From Stackebrandtia nassauensis DSM 44728 (GTDB lineage: Bacteria; Actinomycetota; Actinomycetes; Mycobacteriales; Micromonosporaceae), in the NCBI RefSeq assembly GCF_000024545.1, contig NC_013947.1:5704001-5768000 (forward strand): a DNA stretch of 64,000 nt. The letters run 5' to 3'. Numbering within the stretch: position 1 is the stretch's first letter; every line of letters starts with the position of its first letter. Both the position numbers and the translations under genes were made by a program. A model generated the notes under the pieces. It was not told the origin of the DNA. It made no database searches and worked only from the letters and a program-made list of their open reading frames with translations. Shown piece by piece: positions 31,854 to 39,734 of the stretch.

Positions 31854-32786
31854 TCAATCGGCCACCGACGCATCACCGACGACCGAAGCGAGGTCATCCA
31901 AGAGCTCAACGCCACTAGTCACGACCCGGGCGTGCTGATCACGCAGGACTTGATGAACGCCTCGTGAGTACGCCGAAGTGACGGGTCCGGGAACTCCAGC
32001 GACATATCGGCCCATGGCCGCGGCTTGACCGAGGCAGTGCTTCGCGCCGGAGCGCGCCGCGGCCTCCACCACGACCGTGCCGCGCGTCAGCGCGGCCAAG
32101 ACCTGGTTCCTGGTCAGGAATCGATGCCGCTGCGGGGCGAAGCCCACCGGGAACTGGCTGACGATCAGCCCGGTCTGGGCGATCCGGTCGAAGACCTCGC
32201 GGTGCCCCGACGGGTAGTACTGATCGACCCCACAGGCCACGACGGCGATGGTGGGGGCGGCTTCCGCCGCTAGCACGGCTCGGTGAGCGGCGACGTCGAT
32301 GCCGTAGGCACCGCCGGAGGCCACGGCCCAGCCCGAGCTGGCGACCTGGAACGCCAGTTCGCTGGCGACGGTGTGGCCGTAGGGAGTGCAGCAGCGGGCG
32401 CCGACGATCGCCACCGATTGCTCGGTGGTCTGCGCCAGGGGCGCCGGTCCACGAAGCCACAGGCACCACGGGACCACGGCATCGGGAACGCGTGCAAGAT
32501 CACCCAACCGCGGCGGCCACTCCTGATCGCCGGGGACGATGATGCGAGCCCCGGCTTCGCGGGAGCGCTCAAGCTGTTCCGTGGCGACAGCGCGAACCCG
32601 GCGCCCTTCGAAGCGGTCCTTGACGCGGTCGCGGGAAACCCCAGACGGCGGTTGTCCCGCGTCGAGCCGGTCAAGGATGTCGGTGGCGGCAACGCCCTGC
32701 GGCTCACCGGAGTCGGCGGCGTTGGGGACCTCCAAGATGGCCAGGGCGATACGGGCCAGCAGGTCATCAGACGGCGTGGTGGTCAT
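31854..32786 (-). CDS. dprA: DprA/Smf-like DNA processing protein
   Basis: A 310-residue DprA-family protein. The extended Rossmann fold shows SVAIVGARCCTPYG, ASGGAYGIDVAAHRAVL and FLTRNQVLAALTRGTVVVEAAARSGA, all core motifs. DprA protects incoming single-stranded DNA and loads RecA during natural transformation. On a conjugative element it may do this for the transferred strand. Its ATG overlaps the stop codon of the ComM-like gene, so the two are co-translated. Confidence 0.88.
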   Translation of the reverse strand: MTTTPSDDLLARIALAILEVPNAADSGEPQGVAATDILDRLDAGQPPSGVSRDRVKDRFEGRRVRAVATEQLERSREAGARIIVPGDQEWPPRLGDLARVPDAVVPWCLWLRGPAPLAQTTEQSVAIVGARCCTPYGHTVASELAFQVASSGWAVASGGAYGIDVAAHRAVLAAEAAPTIAVVACGVDQYYPSGHREVFDRIAQTGLIVSQFPVGFAPQRHRFLTRNQVLAALTRGTVVVEAAARSGAKHCLGQAAAMGRYVAGVPGPVTSAYSRGVHQVLRDQHARVVTSGVELLDDLASVVGDASVAD

Positions 32787-34315
32787 CGCGCACCCCCGAG
32801 TGCGTCGAAGCCGCCAAGCCGCATCGCATCAGCGACGTGATCGACGCACGGTGAATTCGTGCCGTCGAGATCGGCCAGTGTCCACGCCAGCCGCAACAGG
32901 CGGGTCTCGTGCCGCACGGGAATGGTCCTATCCGCGAAGCGGTCTGTCATCGGCGCCATCGTCGTGGCGGACAGGCGAAATCGCGGTGACCGCAAGAGCG
33001 AGACCGGTACATCCTGATTGGTCAAGTCAGCGCCCCGGCCGCTCCACCGTTCGCCCGCGGCACGTCGCGCGGCGATGACGCGGGCGCGAACCGTGGCCGA
33101 AGAATCACCGCGCGATTGCTGACATAGCTCGTCGTACGGCGGCGGATCGGGCAGCTGTATCCGAATGAGCACGTGGTCCATCAGTCGCCCAGCCAGACGG
33201 TGCAGGTACCGGCGGGCCGCAGGCCCGCAGTTGCAGTCACGGCGGGGATGGTCCTTGGGGCACATGCCCGATGCCATAACCAGGTGCAAACGAGCCGGTA
33301 GCCGGATGGTGTCTCCGTAGCGGGTGATGAGCAGATGCTGATGCGCCACGGCGGGCAGCACCGTGTCGAGGACGTCGCGGCGGAACTCGGCGGCTTCGTC
33401 CAGGAACAGAACTCCGTTGTGGGCCTGCGATATCGCTCCGGGCCGGGGAATCATGGTCGACGATCCAACCATCGCGGCCATCGTGGACGAATGATGTGGC
33501 GCCGAATACGGCGGTGTGAGACCGGGGCCCACGTAGGGTTGCCCGGCCAGGGAACGGATGTCGGCGACCTGGTCGGCCTGATGTTGCGTCAGCGGCGGCA
33601 GAATCCCCGGCAAGCGCTCGGCCAGCATCACCGCTCCGGCGTCCGGTGCGCCGAGCAAGATCATGTGATGGCCGCCGGCCGCAGCGATCTCCAGACCGTG
33701 GCGAGCTTGCACCAGGCCGAGGATGTCGTGAAGGTCGACCTTCGGCAGGGGTTCGGAAGGCGGCGTCGGCGCTTTCGCCGATGCGGTCGGGGACCGCAGT
33801 TGCCGCAACGCACCCCGCAGGTCGGCTGCGGGCCGGATGGCGATCCCGGTGATGTCACCGACGTCGGCGTGATCCGCGGCCGCGACGATGACGCCGTTAT
33901 CGCCACACGTCGAAGCAGTAAATGCCGCCGGTCGCGCGCCCCGAGTGGCGCGAAGACTTCCGTCGATGCCCAGCTGTGCGTACATACGGGTCGGCGCCGG
34001 CGGCGAGTCGTGCGGCGCCAGGCCCGCGGCGCGGGCGACGGCCACCGCGATGGCCAGTTCGCACCCGCCCAGGCCGGAAACGCCCGGCGTGAAGTCGAAA
34101 CGAATCTCGACCGCGCCGCCCGGCCAGGGCAGATCGCTGTTGTTCCATGCGGCGAAGATGCCACTGGTGGTGGTGTCGGCAAGGTAGTCGGGCAGCTGCG
34201 GCATCGTGAAGCCCGATCCGCCAGCGGAATTCGAGGCGGTCACCGACACCGGAGTAGCGGTGAGTCCGATCATCGCCACCGTATGCGCGACACCCACATT
34301 CACTGTGGATTCCAT
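32783..34315 (-). CDS. ComM/YifB-like AAA protein with altered Walker A
   Basis: A 510-residue member of the ComM (YifB, Mg-chelatase-like) family. It has the N-terminal Lon-protease-like domain (about 20-165), the AAA core (about 205-400) and the C-terminal domain with a four-Cys/His-type finger (MCPKDHPRRDCNCGP). Walker B is kept (NGVLFLDEAAEF), but the Walker A loop reads GAPDAGAV where GPPGSGKT is expected, so the lysine and Ser/Thr needed for ATP are gone. It may have lost helicase activity. It is preceded by leader L3 and coupled to dprA. Confidence 0.82.
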   Translation of the reverse strand: MESTVNVGVAHTVAMIGLTATPVSVTASNSAGGSGFTMPQLPDYLADTTTSGIFAAWNNSDLPWPGGAVEIRFDFTPGVSGLGGCELAIAVAVARAAGLAPHDSPPAPTRMYAQLGIDGSLRATRGARPAAFTASTCGDNGVIVAAADHADVGDITGIAIRPAADLRGALRQLRSPTASAKAPTPPSEPLPKVDLHDILGLVQARHGLEIAAAGGHHMILLGAPDAGAVMLAERLPGILPPLTQHQADQVADIRSLAGQPYVGPGLTPPYSAPHHSSTMAAMVGSSTMIPRPGAISQAHNGVLFLDEAAEFRRDVLDTVLPAVAHQHLLITRYGDTIRLPARLHLVMASGMCPKDHPRRDCNCGPAARRYLHRLAGRLMDHVLIRIQLPDPPPYDELCQQSRGDSSATVRARVIAARRAAGERWSGRGADLTNQDVPVSLLRSPRFRLSATTMAPMTDRFADRTIPVRHETRLLRLAWTLADLDGTNSPCVDHVADAMRLGGFDALGGAR

Positions 34316-34372
34316 GGTGGAACATCCCTTCGAGAATGCGCCAGGGGAACACGACGCGGCCGTGTTGCCGCG

Positions 34373-34537
34373 GCGCTTTCTGGCGCGTTCCCACCACTGC
34401 CGCCGGAGTCAGCGGGGCGTGACAAGGGGCGGCAGAACGCACCCCCGCCTCGATGACGCACCGAAACCCGCGGCGGGGGTGCGTGTCCCCTTGCACGCAC
34501 CGCGCCCGGCGGCACACTCTCAGCGCGCCAGAAAGCG
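34373..34537 (-). repeat. Structured leader element L3
   Basis: A 165-bp element 58 nt upstream of the ComM-like gene. Nested stems: outer CGCTTTCTGGCGCG (34374-34387) with CGCGCCAGAAAGCG (34524-34537), middle CAAGGGG (34423-34429) with CCCCTTG (34487-34493), inner CGCACCCCCGC (34438-34448) with GCGGGGGTGCG (34473-34483). The outer and middle stems have counterparts in L4. Confidence 0.75.
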
Positions 34538-34699
34538 GCGGCTCTCGATGCTTGCCCGAGGCCAGCGAAATACCAGAGAGGAGGGGAGGGTCCGAGAGGA
34601 CGTAGTGGCGTACCCGGTGTGTTGCGGGAATCACGTTTCATTTTTTTCGCACTCGAACTGTGCCGTTTCAACAATACGAGCGTCTTATATTTCTGGACC

Positions 34700-34772
34700 T
34701 GTGGATAACCATGTGGATAAACTGTGGATAAACAGTCCCGCTTGGGGATATGACACTGTTTTATGTGGATAA
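34700..34772 (+). other. Cluster of four DnaA-box-like 9-mers, candidate replication origin
   Basis: TGTGGATAA occurs at 34700-34708, 34712-34720, 34723-34731 and 34764-34772, all in one orientation. This is the exact reverse complement of the DnaA box TTATCCACA. The flanking 34620-34800 is AT-rich for this genome, including a seven-T run. The combination fits an autonomous origin used when the element is excised. Confidence 0.7.
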
Positions 34773-34839
34773 CATGCAATTTCGCCGCAATCATGTGACC
34801 GGGCACACGCGTTCGAAGACCCCTACATCTTGTGGTGTC

Positions 34840-34854
34840 ACGTCACAGTGACGT
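34840..34854. promoter_or_regulatory. Palindromic operator-like site
   Basis: ACGTCACAGTGACGT is a perfect palindrome around a central A, 230 bp upstream of the antirepressor-like gene. It lies between the DnaA boxes and that gene and could bind a regulator of either. The stretch 34855-35026 has no other clear feature. Confidence 0.55.
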
Positions 34855-35026
34855 ACTAGAATTAGCGTAGGGAGGCAAGGGTGTCAGGCAGGTATCCGAG
34901 TTGAACAGCTTAGAAATCTGACTGTCCTTTCCCGCCGCTTCACACCTTGAAGTGCTTTACGGCTCGCCATTATTAGTATGTATATGTCGGGGCTATGCGG
35001 GCGTTCACAAGACGCTGACACGCAAA

Positions 35027-35057
35027 ACCCGCCTGGTGCTAAGCCCACCAGGCGGGT
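35027..35057 (+). promoter_or_regulatory. Leader hairpin of the antirepressor-like gene
   Basis: ACCCGCCTGGTG and CACCAGGCGGGT form a perfect 12-bp stem with a 7-nt loop, 27 nt before the start codon and just upstream of the AAGAAGGA ribosome site. Confidence 0.7.
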
Positions 35058-35084
35058 GAAATCACTAGCTTTAAGAAGGATCGT

Positions 35085-35906
35085 ATGTCCTACGATGCCC
35101 CTGGTCCATACCAACCCCGCAACAATCCTCATGAGATTGTGCACATCCCGTTCCACGGCCGTGTCATCCACACCGCGCTCAGCGCGGACGGTGAGCCGGT
35201 GGTCATCCTGAAACCGACCGTCGAAGAGATCGGGCTGGACTTCTCGGCTCAGCTCGAAAAGCTCAAGACCAGATCGTGGGCCGTCGTGACCGAAACACTC
35301 ATAAGCGGCGCAGACGGCAAGATCTACCCGATGGTCAGCGTCAACCTCGAAACCTGGTCGATGCTGTTGGCCAACGTCGACGAGAACAAGGTCATCCTCG
35401 CCGCGCGGCCCATCGTGATCGCCTATCAACGCGAAAGCGCCAAGGCACTGCGGGATTACTGGACCCGAGGCGTAGCGGCCAATCCGCGCTACAGCCCCCG
35501 CGAGAAGGCGGAAATGCTGGCAGCACTGAAGGGAATCGTGGATTCAGGGTTCCTGGAGGCCAAGGGACGGCAACTGGTGGGACGGACTCTTGGCGAGGTC
35601 CCAGAGTTCGACGAGCAAACCAAGCCGTTGACAGTGGCGATGTACCTGAACAGCCTCGGGCTGAAAAGCTCGGCGATCCGCAGGGTACAAAGTCAGTTCG
35701 GTAAGCAGCTCAAGGCCCGCTACCGCGACCAGTACGGTTGCGAGCCACCACAGATGGAAGATCTCGTGAACCGCCACATGATCAAGGTTGCCCAGTACCA
35801 GGAGCAGCACCGGCCCTTGTTCGACGCTGTGTGGCGGTCGATGAACCGCGACGACGGCGGAACCACCAGGCCGAAGAACCGACCCGACAAAAACCGACCA
35901 AAGTAG
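35085..35906 (+). CDS. P22-type antirepressor N-terminal domain protein
   Basis: A 273-residue protein. Residues 15-125 form the P22_AR_N domain (IPFHGRVIHTALSADGEPVV and RSWAVVTETLISGADGKIYPMVSVNLETWSML), found in phage antirepressors. The C-terminal half is helical and basic (RVQSQFGKQLKARYRDQYG), which may bind DNA or a repressor. It is the only rightward gene inside the otherwise leftward leading-region module. It may relieve repression of the element, but its target is unknown. Confidence 0.75.
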   Translation: MSYDAPGPYQPRNNPHEIVHIPFHGRVIHTALSADGEPVVILKPTVEEIGLDFSAQLEKLKTRSWAVVTETLISGADGKIYPMVSVNLETWSMLLANVDENKVILAARPIVIAYQRESAKALRDYWTRGVAANPRYSPREKAEMLAALKGIVDSGFLEAKGRQLVGRTLGEVPEFDEQTKPLTVAMYLNSLGLKSSAIRRVQSQFGKQLKARYRDQYGCEPPQMEDLVNRHMIKVAQYQEQHRPLFDAVWRSMNRDDGGTTRPKNRPDKNRPK

Positions 35907-35916
35907 AACCCTTGCA

Positions 35917-35950
35917 GGGTTGGCTCGGTCATTCTCGGCCGGGCCAACCC
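35917..35950. terminator. Bidirectional terminator between convergent genes
   Basis: GGGTTGGCTCGG pairs with CCGGGCCAACCC with one mismatch, in the gap between the antirepressor-like gene and the DUF2958 gene. A smaller stem AACCC-TTGCA-GGGTT overlaps its left side. Confidence 0.7.
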
Positions 35951-35991
35951 GAATCTGGCACGCTAGCGGCCATCGTTGATGTGGAGGTTCG

Positions 35992-36600
35992 TCACTGTGC
36001 ATCTTGTTCGTTGTCGGCAAGGTCGGGAATGACGTCTCGGGCTTTGCCGGGGCGGAAGTGGCAGTCGCTTTCGACGAGGAGCGGGACTGCGGCGATGGGG
36101 CGGCCTCCAGGGCTGCGCAGTGGGGTGGTGGCGAGGTGGCGTTCGATTTCGGGTAGCCAGATTGTGCCCCACTCGGCCATGGCGGGGTCGTCGGCAAGTC
36201 GGGCGTACCCGTAAGCCTGGCCCGCATCGAGGTCGCGGCCGAATTCGGTGATCCACCAGGTTCCCCACGGCGCGAAGTACCGGTAGTGGACGGTGCTGTC
36301 TTCTGCGGGAACGGACTCTTGGGCGTACAGGTCGGGCAATTTCGCCAACTGCGCCATCGTGGGGTAGAACCGGTGGCCGCGCAGCTTGCGGTGGATGTCC
36401 ACCGGCATCACGTCGTTCTCGCCTTGCGCGGCGCGGGCGAAACCCGGAAGTACCGACACCAGATCTCCGACGCGGGCTGGCGCGTTGAGTGGGTTGGTGA
36501 CCGTGGCGTGGATCCGGCCGCCGACCGTCCCGGCATAGTGGCCCAGGCACCAGTCGCCTTCGCTGTAGGCGCACATGATCAGATCTCCGATACGAAACAT
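35992..36600 (-). CDS. DUF2958 domain protein
   Basis: A 202-residue soluble protein from ATG 36600, with a GAGGAG ribosome site. The DUF2958 core lies at about residues 75-150 (FYPTMAQLAKLPDLYAQE, YFAPWGTWWITEFGRDLDAG, AEWGTIWLPEIE). The N terminus adds an SH3-like segment. DUF2958 genes are frequent on plasmids and ICEs near ssb and parB-like genes; function unknown. It is the second gene of the parB-like operon. Confidence 0.8.
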   Translation of the reverse strand: MFRIGDLIMCAYSEGDWCLGHYAGTVGGRIHATVTNPLNAPARVGDLVSVLPGFARAAQGENDVMPVDIHRKLRGHRFYPTMAQLAKLPDLYAQESVPAEDSTVHYRYFAPWGTWWITEFGRDLDAGQAYGYARLADDPAMAEWGTIWLPEIERHLATTPLRSPGGRPIAAVPLLVESDCHFRPGKARDVIPDLADNEQDAQ

Positions 36601-36629
36601 GGGACTCTCCTCAAAGGAGTAGATGAAGG

Positions 36630-36661
36630 AGCGCCTCAACCCCGTGATGGGTTGAGGCGCT
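36630..36661 (-). promoter_or_regulatory. Hairpin between parB-like and DUF2958 genes
   Basis: AGCGCCTCAACCC and GGGTTGAGGCGCT form a perfect 13-bp stem over a 6-nt loop, 29 nt before the DUF2958 start. Confidence 0.7.
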
Positions 36662-36717
36662 ATGAGGACCGGTGGCGGGCCGCGATGCGCTGCCCGCCAC
36701 CGGCAGGAACGAATTGG

Positions 36718-38151
36718 TCAGGCGGCGGCGGTCTCGACTGCGGCGTCACCGTCAGCGGCATCGTCGTGAGTGCTGTCGGCCTGGTCCTGTTCGGCCTGGT
36801 CTTGTGCTGCCAGCTCGGCCTCTTCGGCGGCAATCGCCGCCGTAAGGCGCTCGTGGGTGTGCTGCTCGATGTCGGACAGGGTGTAGCCGTCGTCCACGAG
36901 CAGGTCCAGGTAGGCCAGGGCACGGCGTTCGTCGGAGAGGCGTTTGCCCGAGGTGACGGCCTTGAGGTTGGCTTCTTGAAGTACCAGCCACCGGGCGACG
37001 AGCATGCGCGTCAGGCGATCGATCCCCGCCGTTTCCACGGCTTCGGCAATCGAGGCGCCGGCGAGGGCATCGGCCAGGTCATCGAAGCCATACGACCAAT
37101 CCATCGACGACGGGCGCGCGATGACGGTCCGCAGCGCGTCCGGGAACAGCGGCTTGGCGGCCTTGGCGGTGGCGTAGCGCTGCTTGAGGAACTCGTGCCG
37201 GATAGCTCGGGCCGCGGTGTGTGCCTCGGCGCGGGCGGCGTCTTCAGCTTCGGCCTCGGCGCGTTGCTGGGCTTCGGCTTCGGAGACGTAGGAGGTGTAC
37301 TTCGTGCGCGTGAACCCCCAGGCTTCGGGGTCGGTGCAGTACACGACCGGCTTCGCCGGGTTGAGCGGATCGACGAAGGCTCGAAACCCCGGCTGAGTCT
37401 TCACGACTTCGGGGTCGAGGGCGTTGCCGTCGGCGTCCCGCAGGGTGCTGGCTTCGGCTTCCTTCGAAGTCCACGGAAACCCCTTCGGGATCGTGGTGAC
37501 CCGGACACCATCCAGCACCAGCTGCGCCTTCAGCTTCTCGGCGGTGTCCTTCTTGTCCCGCTTGCGTTTTTCCTCGTCGATGGCGTGCCGGGCTCCCCAG
37601 TGCGAGCTGGCGCCTTTGAGGATGCGCTCCATGGCCTTGGGGTCATCGGCGGCGAATTCGGCGACCTCGGCCGCCAGGGCGAGATCGAGGGTCCCGTCAT
37701 CGGCGGCCTGCTGCGCGGCTTCGGGCAGCTTCGACAGCGCCAGCGCTCCGGCCACGTGTTTCTTGCTGCGCCCGGCGACCTTGGCGATCCGTTCGGGTTT
37801 CCACCCGAACAGGGCCAACTGCTCGTAGTCGCGGGCCTCGTCAGTGGGACGCATCGCCTCACGGTTGAGGTTTTCGGCCAACCGCGAGGCCACCAGTTGC
37901 GCGGCGTCGGCGTCAGCGGCGATGACGCACGGTGCGGTGGCGTGCTTCAGCGCGATCAGGGCGAGCCGGCGTCGGTGCCCGGCCACCACCATGTGCTGAC
38001 CCGGCTCCTCGGTCGGGACCGCGACGATCGGTTGCAGCAGCCCGACGATCGGGATCGAGTCCAGCAGGTCCGAGATATCGGGTTCGGCGTCGCTGGGGCG
38101 GTTGTCGGGATTGGGAATCAGCTGCTCGATGTCGAGCTCGACGATTTCCAT
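36718..38151 (-). CDS. ParB-like nuclease-domain DNA-binding protein
   Basis: A 477-residue protein from ATG 38151. The ParB/Srx domain spans residues 1-95 (IEQLIPNPDNRP and VVAGHRRRLALIAL), then a helix-turn-helix (WKPERIAKVAGRSKKHVAGALALSKL) up to about 180. The remaining 300 residues are alpha-rich with Ala/Glu coiled-coil segments and an acidic tail. No ParA is found in the window, so partition is not proven. Leading regions of conjugative plasmids often carry ParB-like proteins of this kind. Leader L4 precedes it. Confidence 0.82.
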   Translation of the reverse strand: MEIVELDIEQLIPNPDNRPSDAEPDISDLLDSIPIVGLLQPIVAVPTEEPGQHMVVAGHRRRLALIALKHATAPCVIAADADAAQLVASRLAENLNREAMRPTDEARDYEQLALFGWKPERIAKVAGRSKKHVAGALALSKLPEAAQQAADDGTLDLALAAEVAEFAADDPKAMERILKGASSHWGARHAIDEEKRKRDKKDTAEKLKAQLVLDGVRVTTIPKGFPWTSKEAEASTLRDADGNALDPEVVKTQPGFRAFVDPLNPAKPVVYCTDPEAWGFTRTKYTSYVSEAEAQQRAEAEAEDAARAEAHTAARAIRHEFLKQRYATAKAAKPLFPDALRTVIARPSSMDWSYGFDDLADALAGASIAEAVETAGIDRLTRMLVARWLVLQEANLKAVTSGKRLSDERRALAYLDLLVDDGYTLSDIEQHTHERLTAAIAAEEAELAAQDQAEQDQADSTHDDAADGDAAVETAAA

Positions 38152-38198
38152 GACCGTGTCCTTTCCAGACGTGGAAGACGCGACCCGCGGACAGCGGG

Positions 38199-38351
38199 CC
38201 GCTTTCTGACAGCGGTGCCGCCAGCCGCCTGGAAAGCGGGGCCGACAAGGAACAAGCCCGAAAACCCCGACCGAACCCGAAAACCCCGGCGGGGTTTTCG
38301 GGCGCCTTGCGACCCCGCGACAGGCGGCTACACTCCACCGCCAGAAAGCGG
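38199..38351 (-). repeat. Structured leader element L4 with alternative stems
   Basis: A 153-bp element 47 nt upstream of the parB-like gene. Outer stem CCGCTTTCTG (38199-38208) with CAGAAAGCGG (38342-38351); middle CAAGG (38246-38250) with CCTTG (38305-38309). Inside, CCCGAAAACCCC occurs twice (38257-38268 and 38276-38287), and either copy can pair with the single GGGGTTTTCGGG at 38291-38302, so two mutually exclusive hairpins are possible. Confidence 0.75.
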
Positions 38352-38557
38352 AACGCATGGACGGTGCGACTCTGAATCTGGAAAGGACAGTCGCGTCGAT
38401 GTTCGACGCCCGGCATTGCCAGTGCAGACGCCGATGGCCCCCTGCCTGCCAGCAGAGGGCCCTTCGTTGGGATGCGCAAAGTTCGCGACTGGTAGTTAGT
38501 CTGGAGACCGATTCAGTAGCACCGTCGGGGCCGGCTCACACGCTAGGGCCTGACGCG

Positions 38558-38755
38558 TCATCGTGAATCGAACTGGTTGGACTTGACCGAAGCGACAAGA
38601 CCGATCCAGTCGTTGTGGGGGACAGTGAGGACGCCGCTGTCGAGGTGCTTGGAATCCCGGACACCGATGGCCGGAATCAGGTTCGCTACCTCAACGCATT
38701 GGCTGCTGTTGCTGCCGCTGCTGCGGCTCGACTTGCGCCACCGTGGGTCAACCAT
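38558..38755 (-). CDS. DUF397 protein
   Basis: A 65-residue protein starting at ATG 38755, overlapping the stop of the XRE gene by 8 bp. It has the DUF397 pattern: WRKSSRSSGSNSSQCVEVANL at the N terminus, VRDSK in the middle, and NDWIGLVASVK at the end. In actinobacteria DUF397 proteins pair with XRE/DUF5753 regulators, and some pairs behave like toxin-antitoxin or developmental control systems. Confidence 0.85.
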   Translation of the reverse strand: MVDPRWRKSSRSSGSNSSQCVEVANLIPAIGVRDSKHLDSGVLTVPHNDWIGLVASVKSNQFDSR

Positions 38756-39566
38756 GTGCGTAATCCTTAATCGGTATCGCTTGCTTGCGGGTCTTGTCGG
38801 AGACGCTTTCGTAGAGCTTGATGAACCTCTCGCCCTCCTCGTAGCGGCTTCCATCGATGGATTCTAGATACACCGTGGTGGGGAACTCCCCGCCGTCGAA
38901 GTACATGATGGTGAACGGTCCAAACATGGCGTGGTGCGGTCCCAGGCTGAACGGGAGCACGAGGATGTCGATGCCCGGCCGTTCGGACATCGTCACTAGG
39001 TGCTCAAGCTGCGCTTTCATCACTTTCCGTCCGCCAACTTGACGCTTCAGGGCCGCCTCGCTGGTGATGTAGACGATCTCAGGTGGCTGCTCCCCGTCCA
39101 GGACCAGTTCCTGACGTTCGGATTTGACACCTTTGTCGGCGCCACCCTTGTTCTCCAAGTTGAACTCGCGCAACGCATTTGTGTACTCAGGGATCTGGAA
39201 CAGGCCGGTGATGAACTCGATCTCGACGATGAGCAACTTCGACGCCACGCTCTCCATCGTCAGGAACGTCGTGAATGCCTCCAAGACGTCAAATTGGTGG
39301 TACCACCCAGGTTTCTCGCTGGCTTCTTGAAGCTCGGTGAGGTTGTCCAGTTCATCGCGGGTGACGTCATAGATGGACCCGAAAGCGAGAATGTCGGCAT
39401 ACCTGAACGACTGAACGCGTCCGGCCTCGATCGCTTTGAGCTTGCTGGCTTTGGCGATCTTGACGACCTCAGCGTCTCCTGGTTTGAGCCCGGCACGGAG
39501 CCGGTACTCCTTGAGGAACCGACCAAGTTGAATCTTCGCGAGATTTGGGTTCAGGTTGCTACTCAT
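38748..39566 (-). CDS. XRE regulator with DUF5753 domain
   Basis: A 272-residue regulator from ATG 39566. The N-terminal helix-turn-helix (LGRFLKEYRLRAGLKPGDAEVVKIAKASKL, about 12-70, a rather divergent XRE) is followed by the DUF5753 domain (about 95-265) with the conserved LIVEIEFITGLFQIPEYTNAL segment. It is the partner of the DUF397 protein downstream. Upstream, two direct repeats GACCGGTT may be its operator. Confidence 0.85.
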   Translation of the reverse strand: MSSNLNPNLAKIQLGRFLKEYRLRAGLKPGDAEVVKIAKASKLKAIEAGRVQSFRYADILAFGSIYDVTRDELDNLTELQEASEKPGWYHQFDVLEAFTTFLTMESVASKLLIVEIEFITGLFQIPEYTNALREFNLENKGGADKGVKSERQELVLDGEQPPEIVYITSEAALKRQVGGRKVMKAQLEHLVTMSERPGIDILVLPFSLGPHHAMFGPFTIMYFDGGEFPTTVYLESIDGSRYEEGERFIKLYESVSDKTRKQAIPIKDYAHG

Positions 39567-39615
39567 AGTCACATGGTCTCATACATGACCCCTCCCATGG
39601 AGTTGGTCGTTTTTT

Positions 39616-39637
39616 GACCGGTTTTTTACGACCGGTT
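39616..39637. promoter_or_regulatory. Direct repeats GACCGGTT upstream of XRE/DUF5753 gene
   Basis: GACCGGTT at 39616-39623 and 39630-39637, 14 bp apart and separated by a T-run. This is a candidate autoregulatory site. The rest of 39567-39734 shows no gene. Confidence 0.4.
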
Positions 39638-39734
39638 ATTCATGGCCCCGTTTCGCACCTAGTCAATTACTGACTGTTCCTTTAGCGTCGATTCTATCGG
39701 TGGGTTCAATCACACACCGAGTCGCATCACAGCA

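Noticed and set aside
31644..31938. Small frames between leader L2 and dprA
   Set aside because: No ribosome site, no domain, and they overlap the terminator and the dprA end; treated as intergenic.
36718..38151. A complete ParAB partition system
   Set aside because: No ParA-type ATPase and no clear parS array were found in the window, so only a ParB-like protein is claimed.
36286..38499. Long rightward open frame of over 700 codons opposite the parB-like gene
   Set aside because: It is the GC-rich antisense shadow of the parB-like gene. Its translation is glycine- and arginine-rich without any domain, and the opposite strand has clear ParB motifs, ribosome site and leader.
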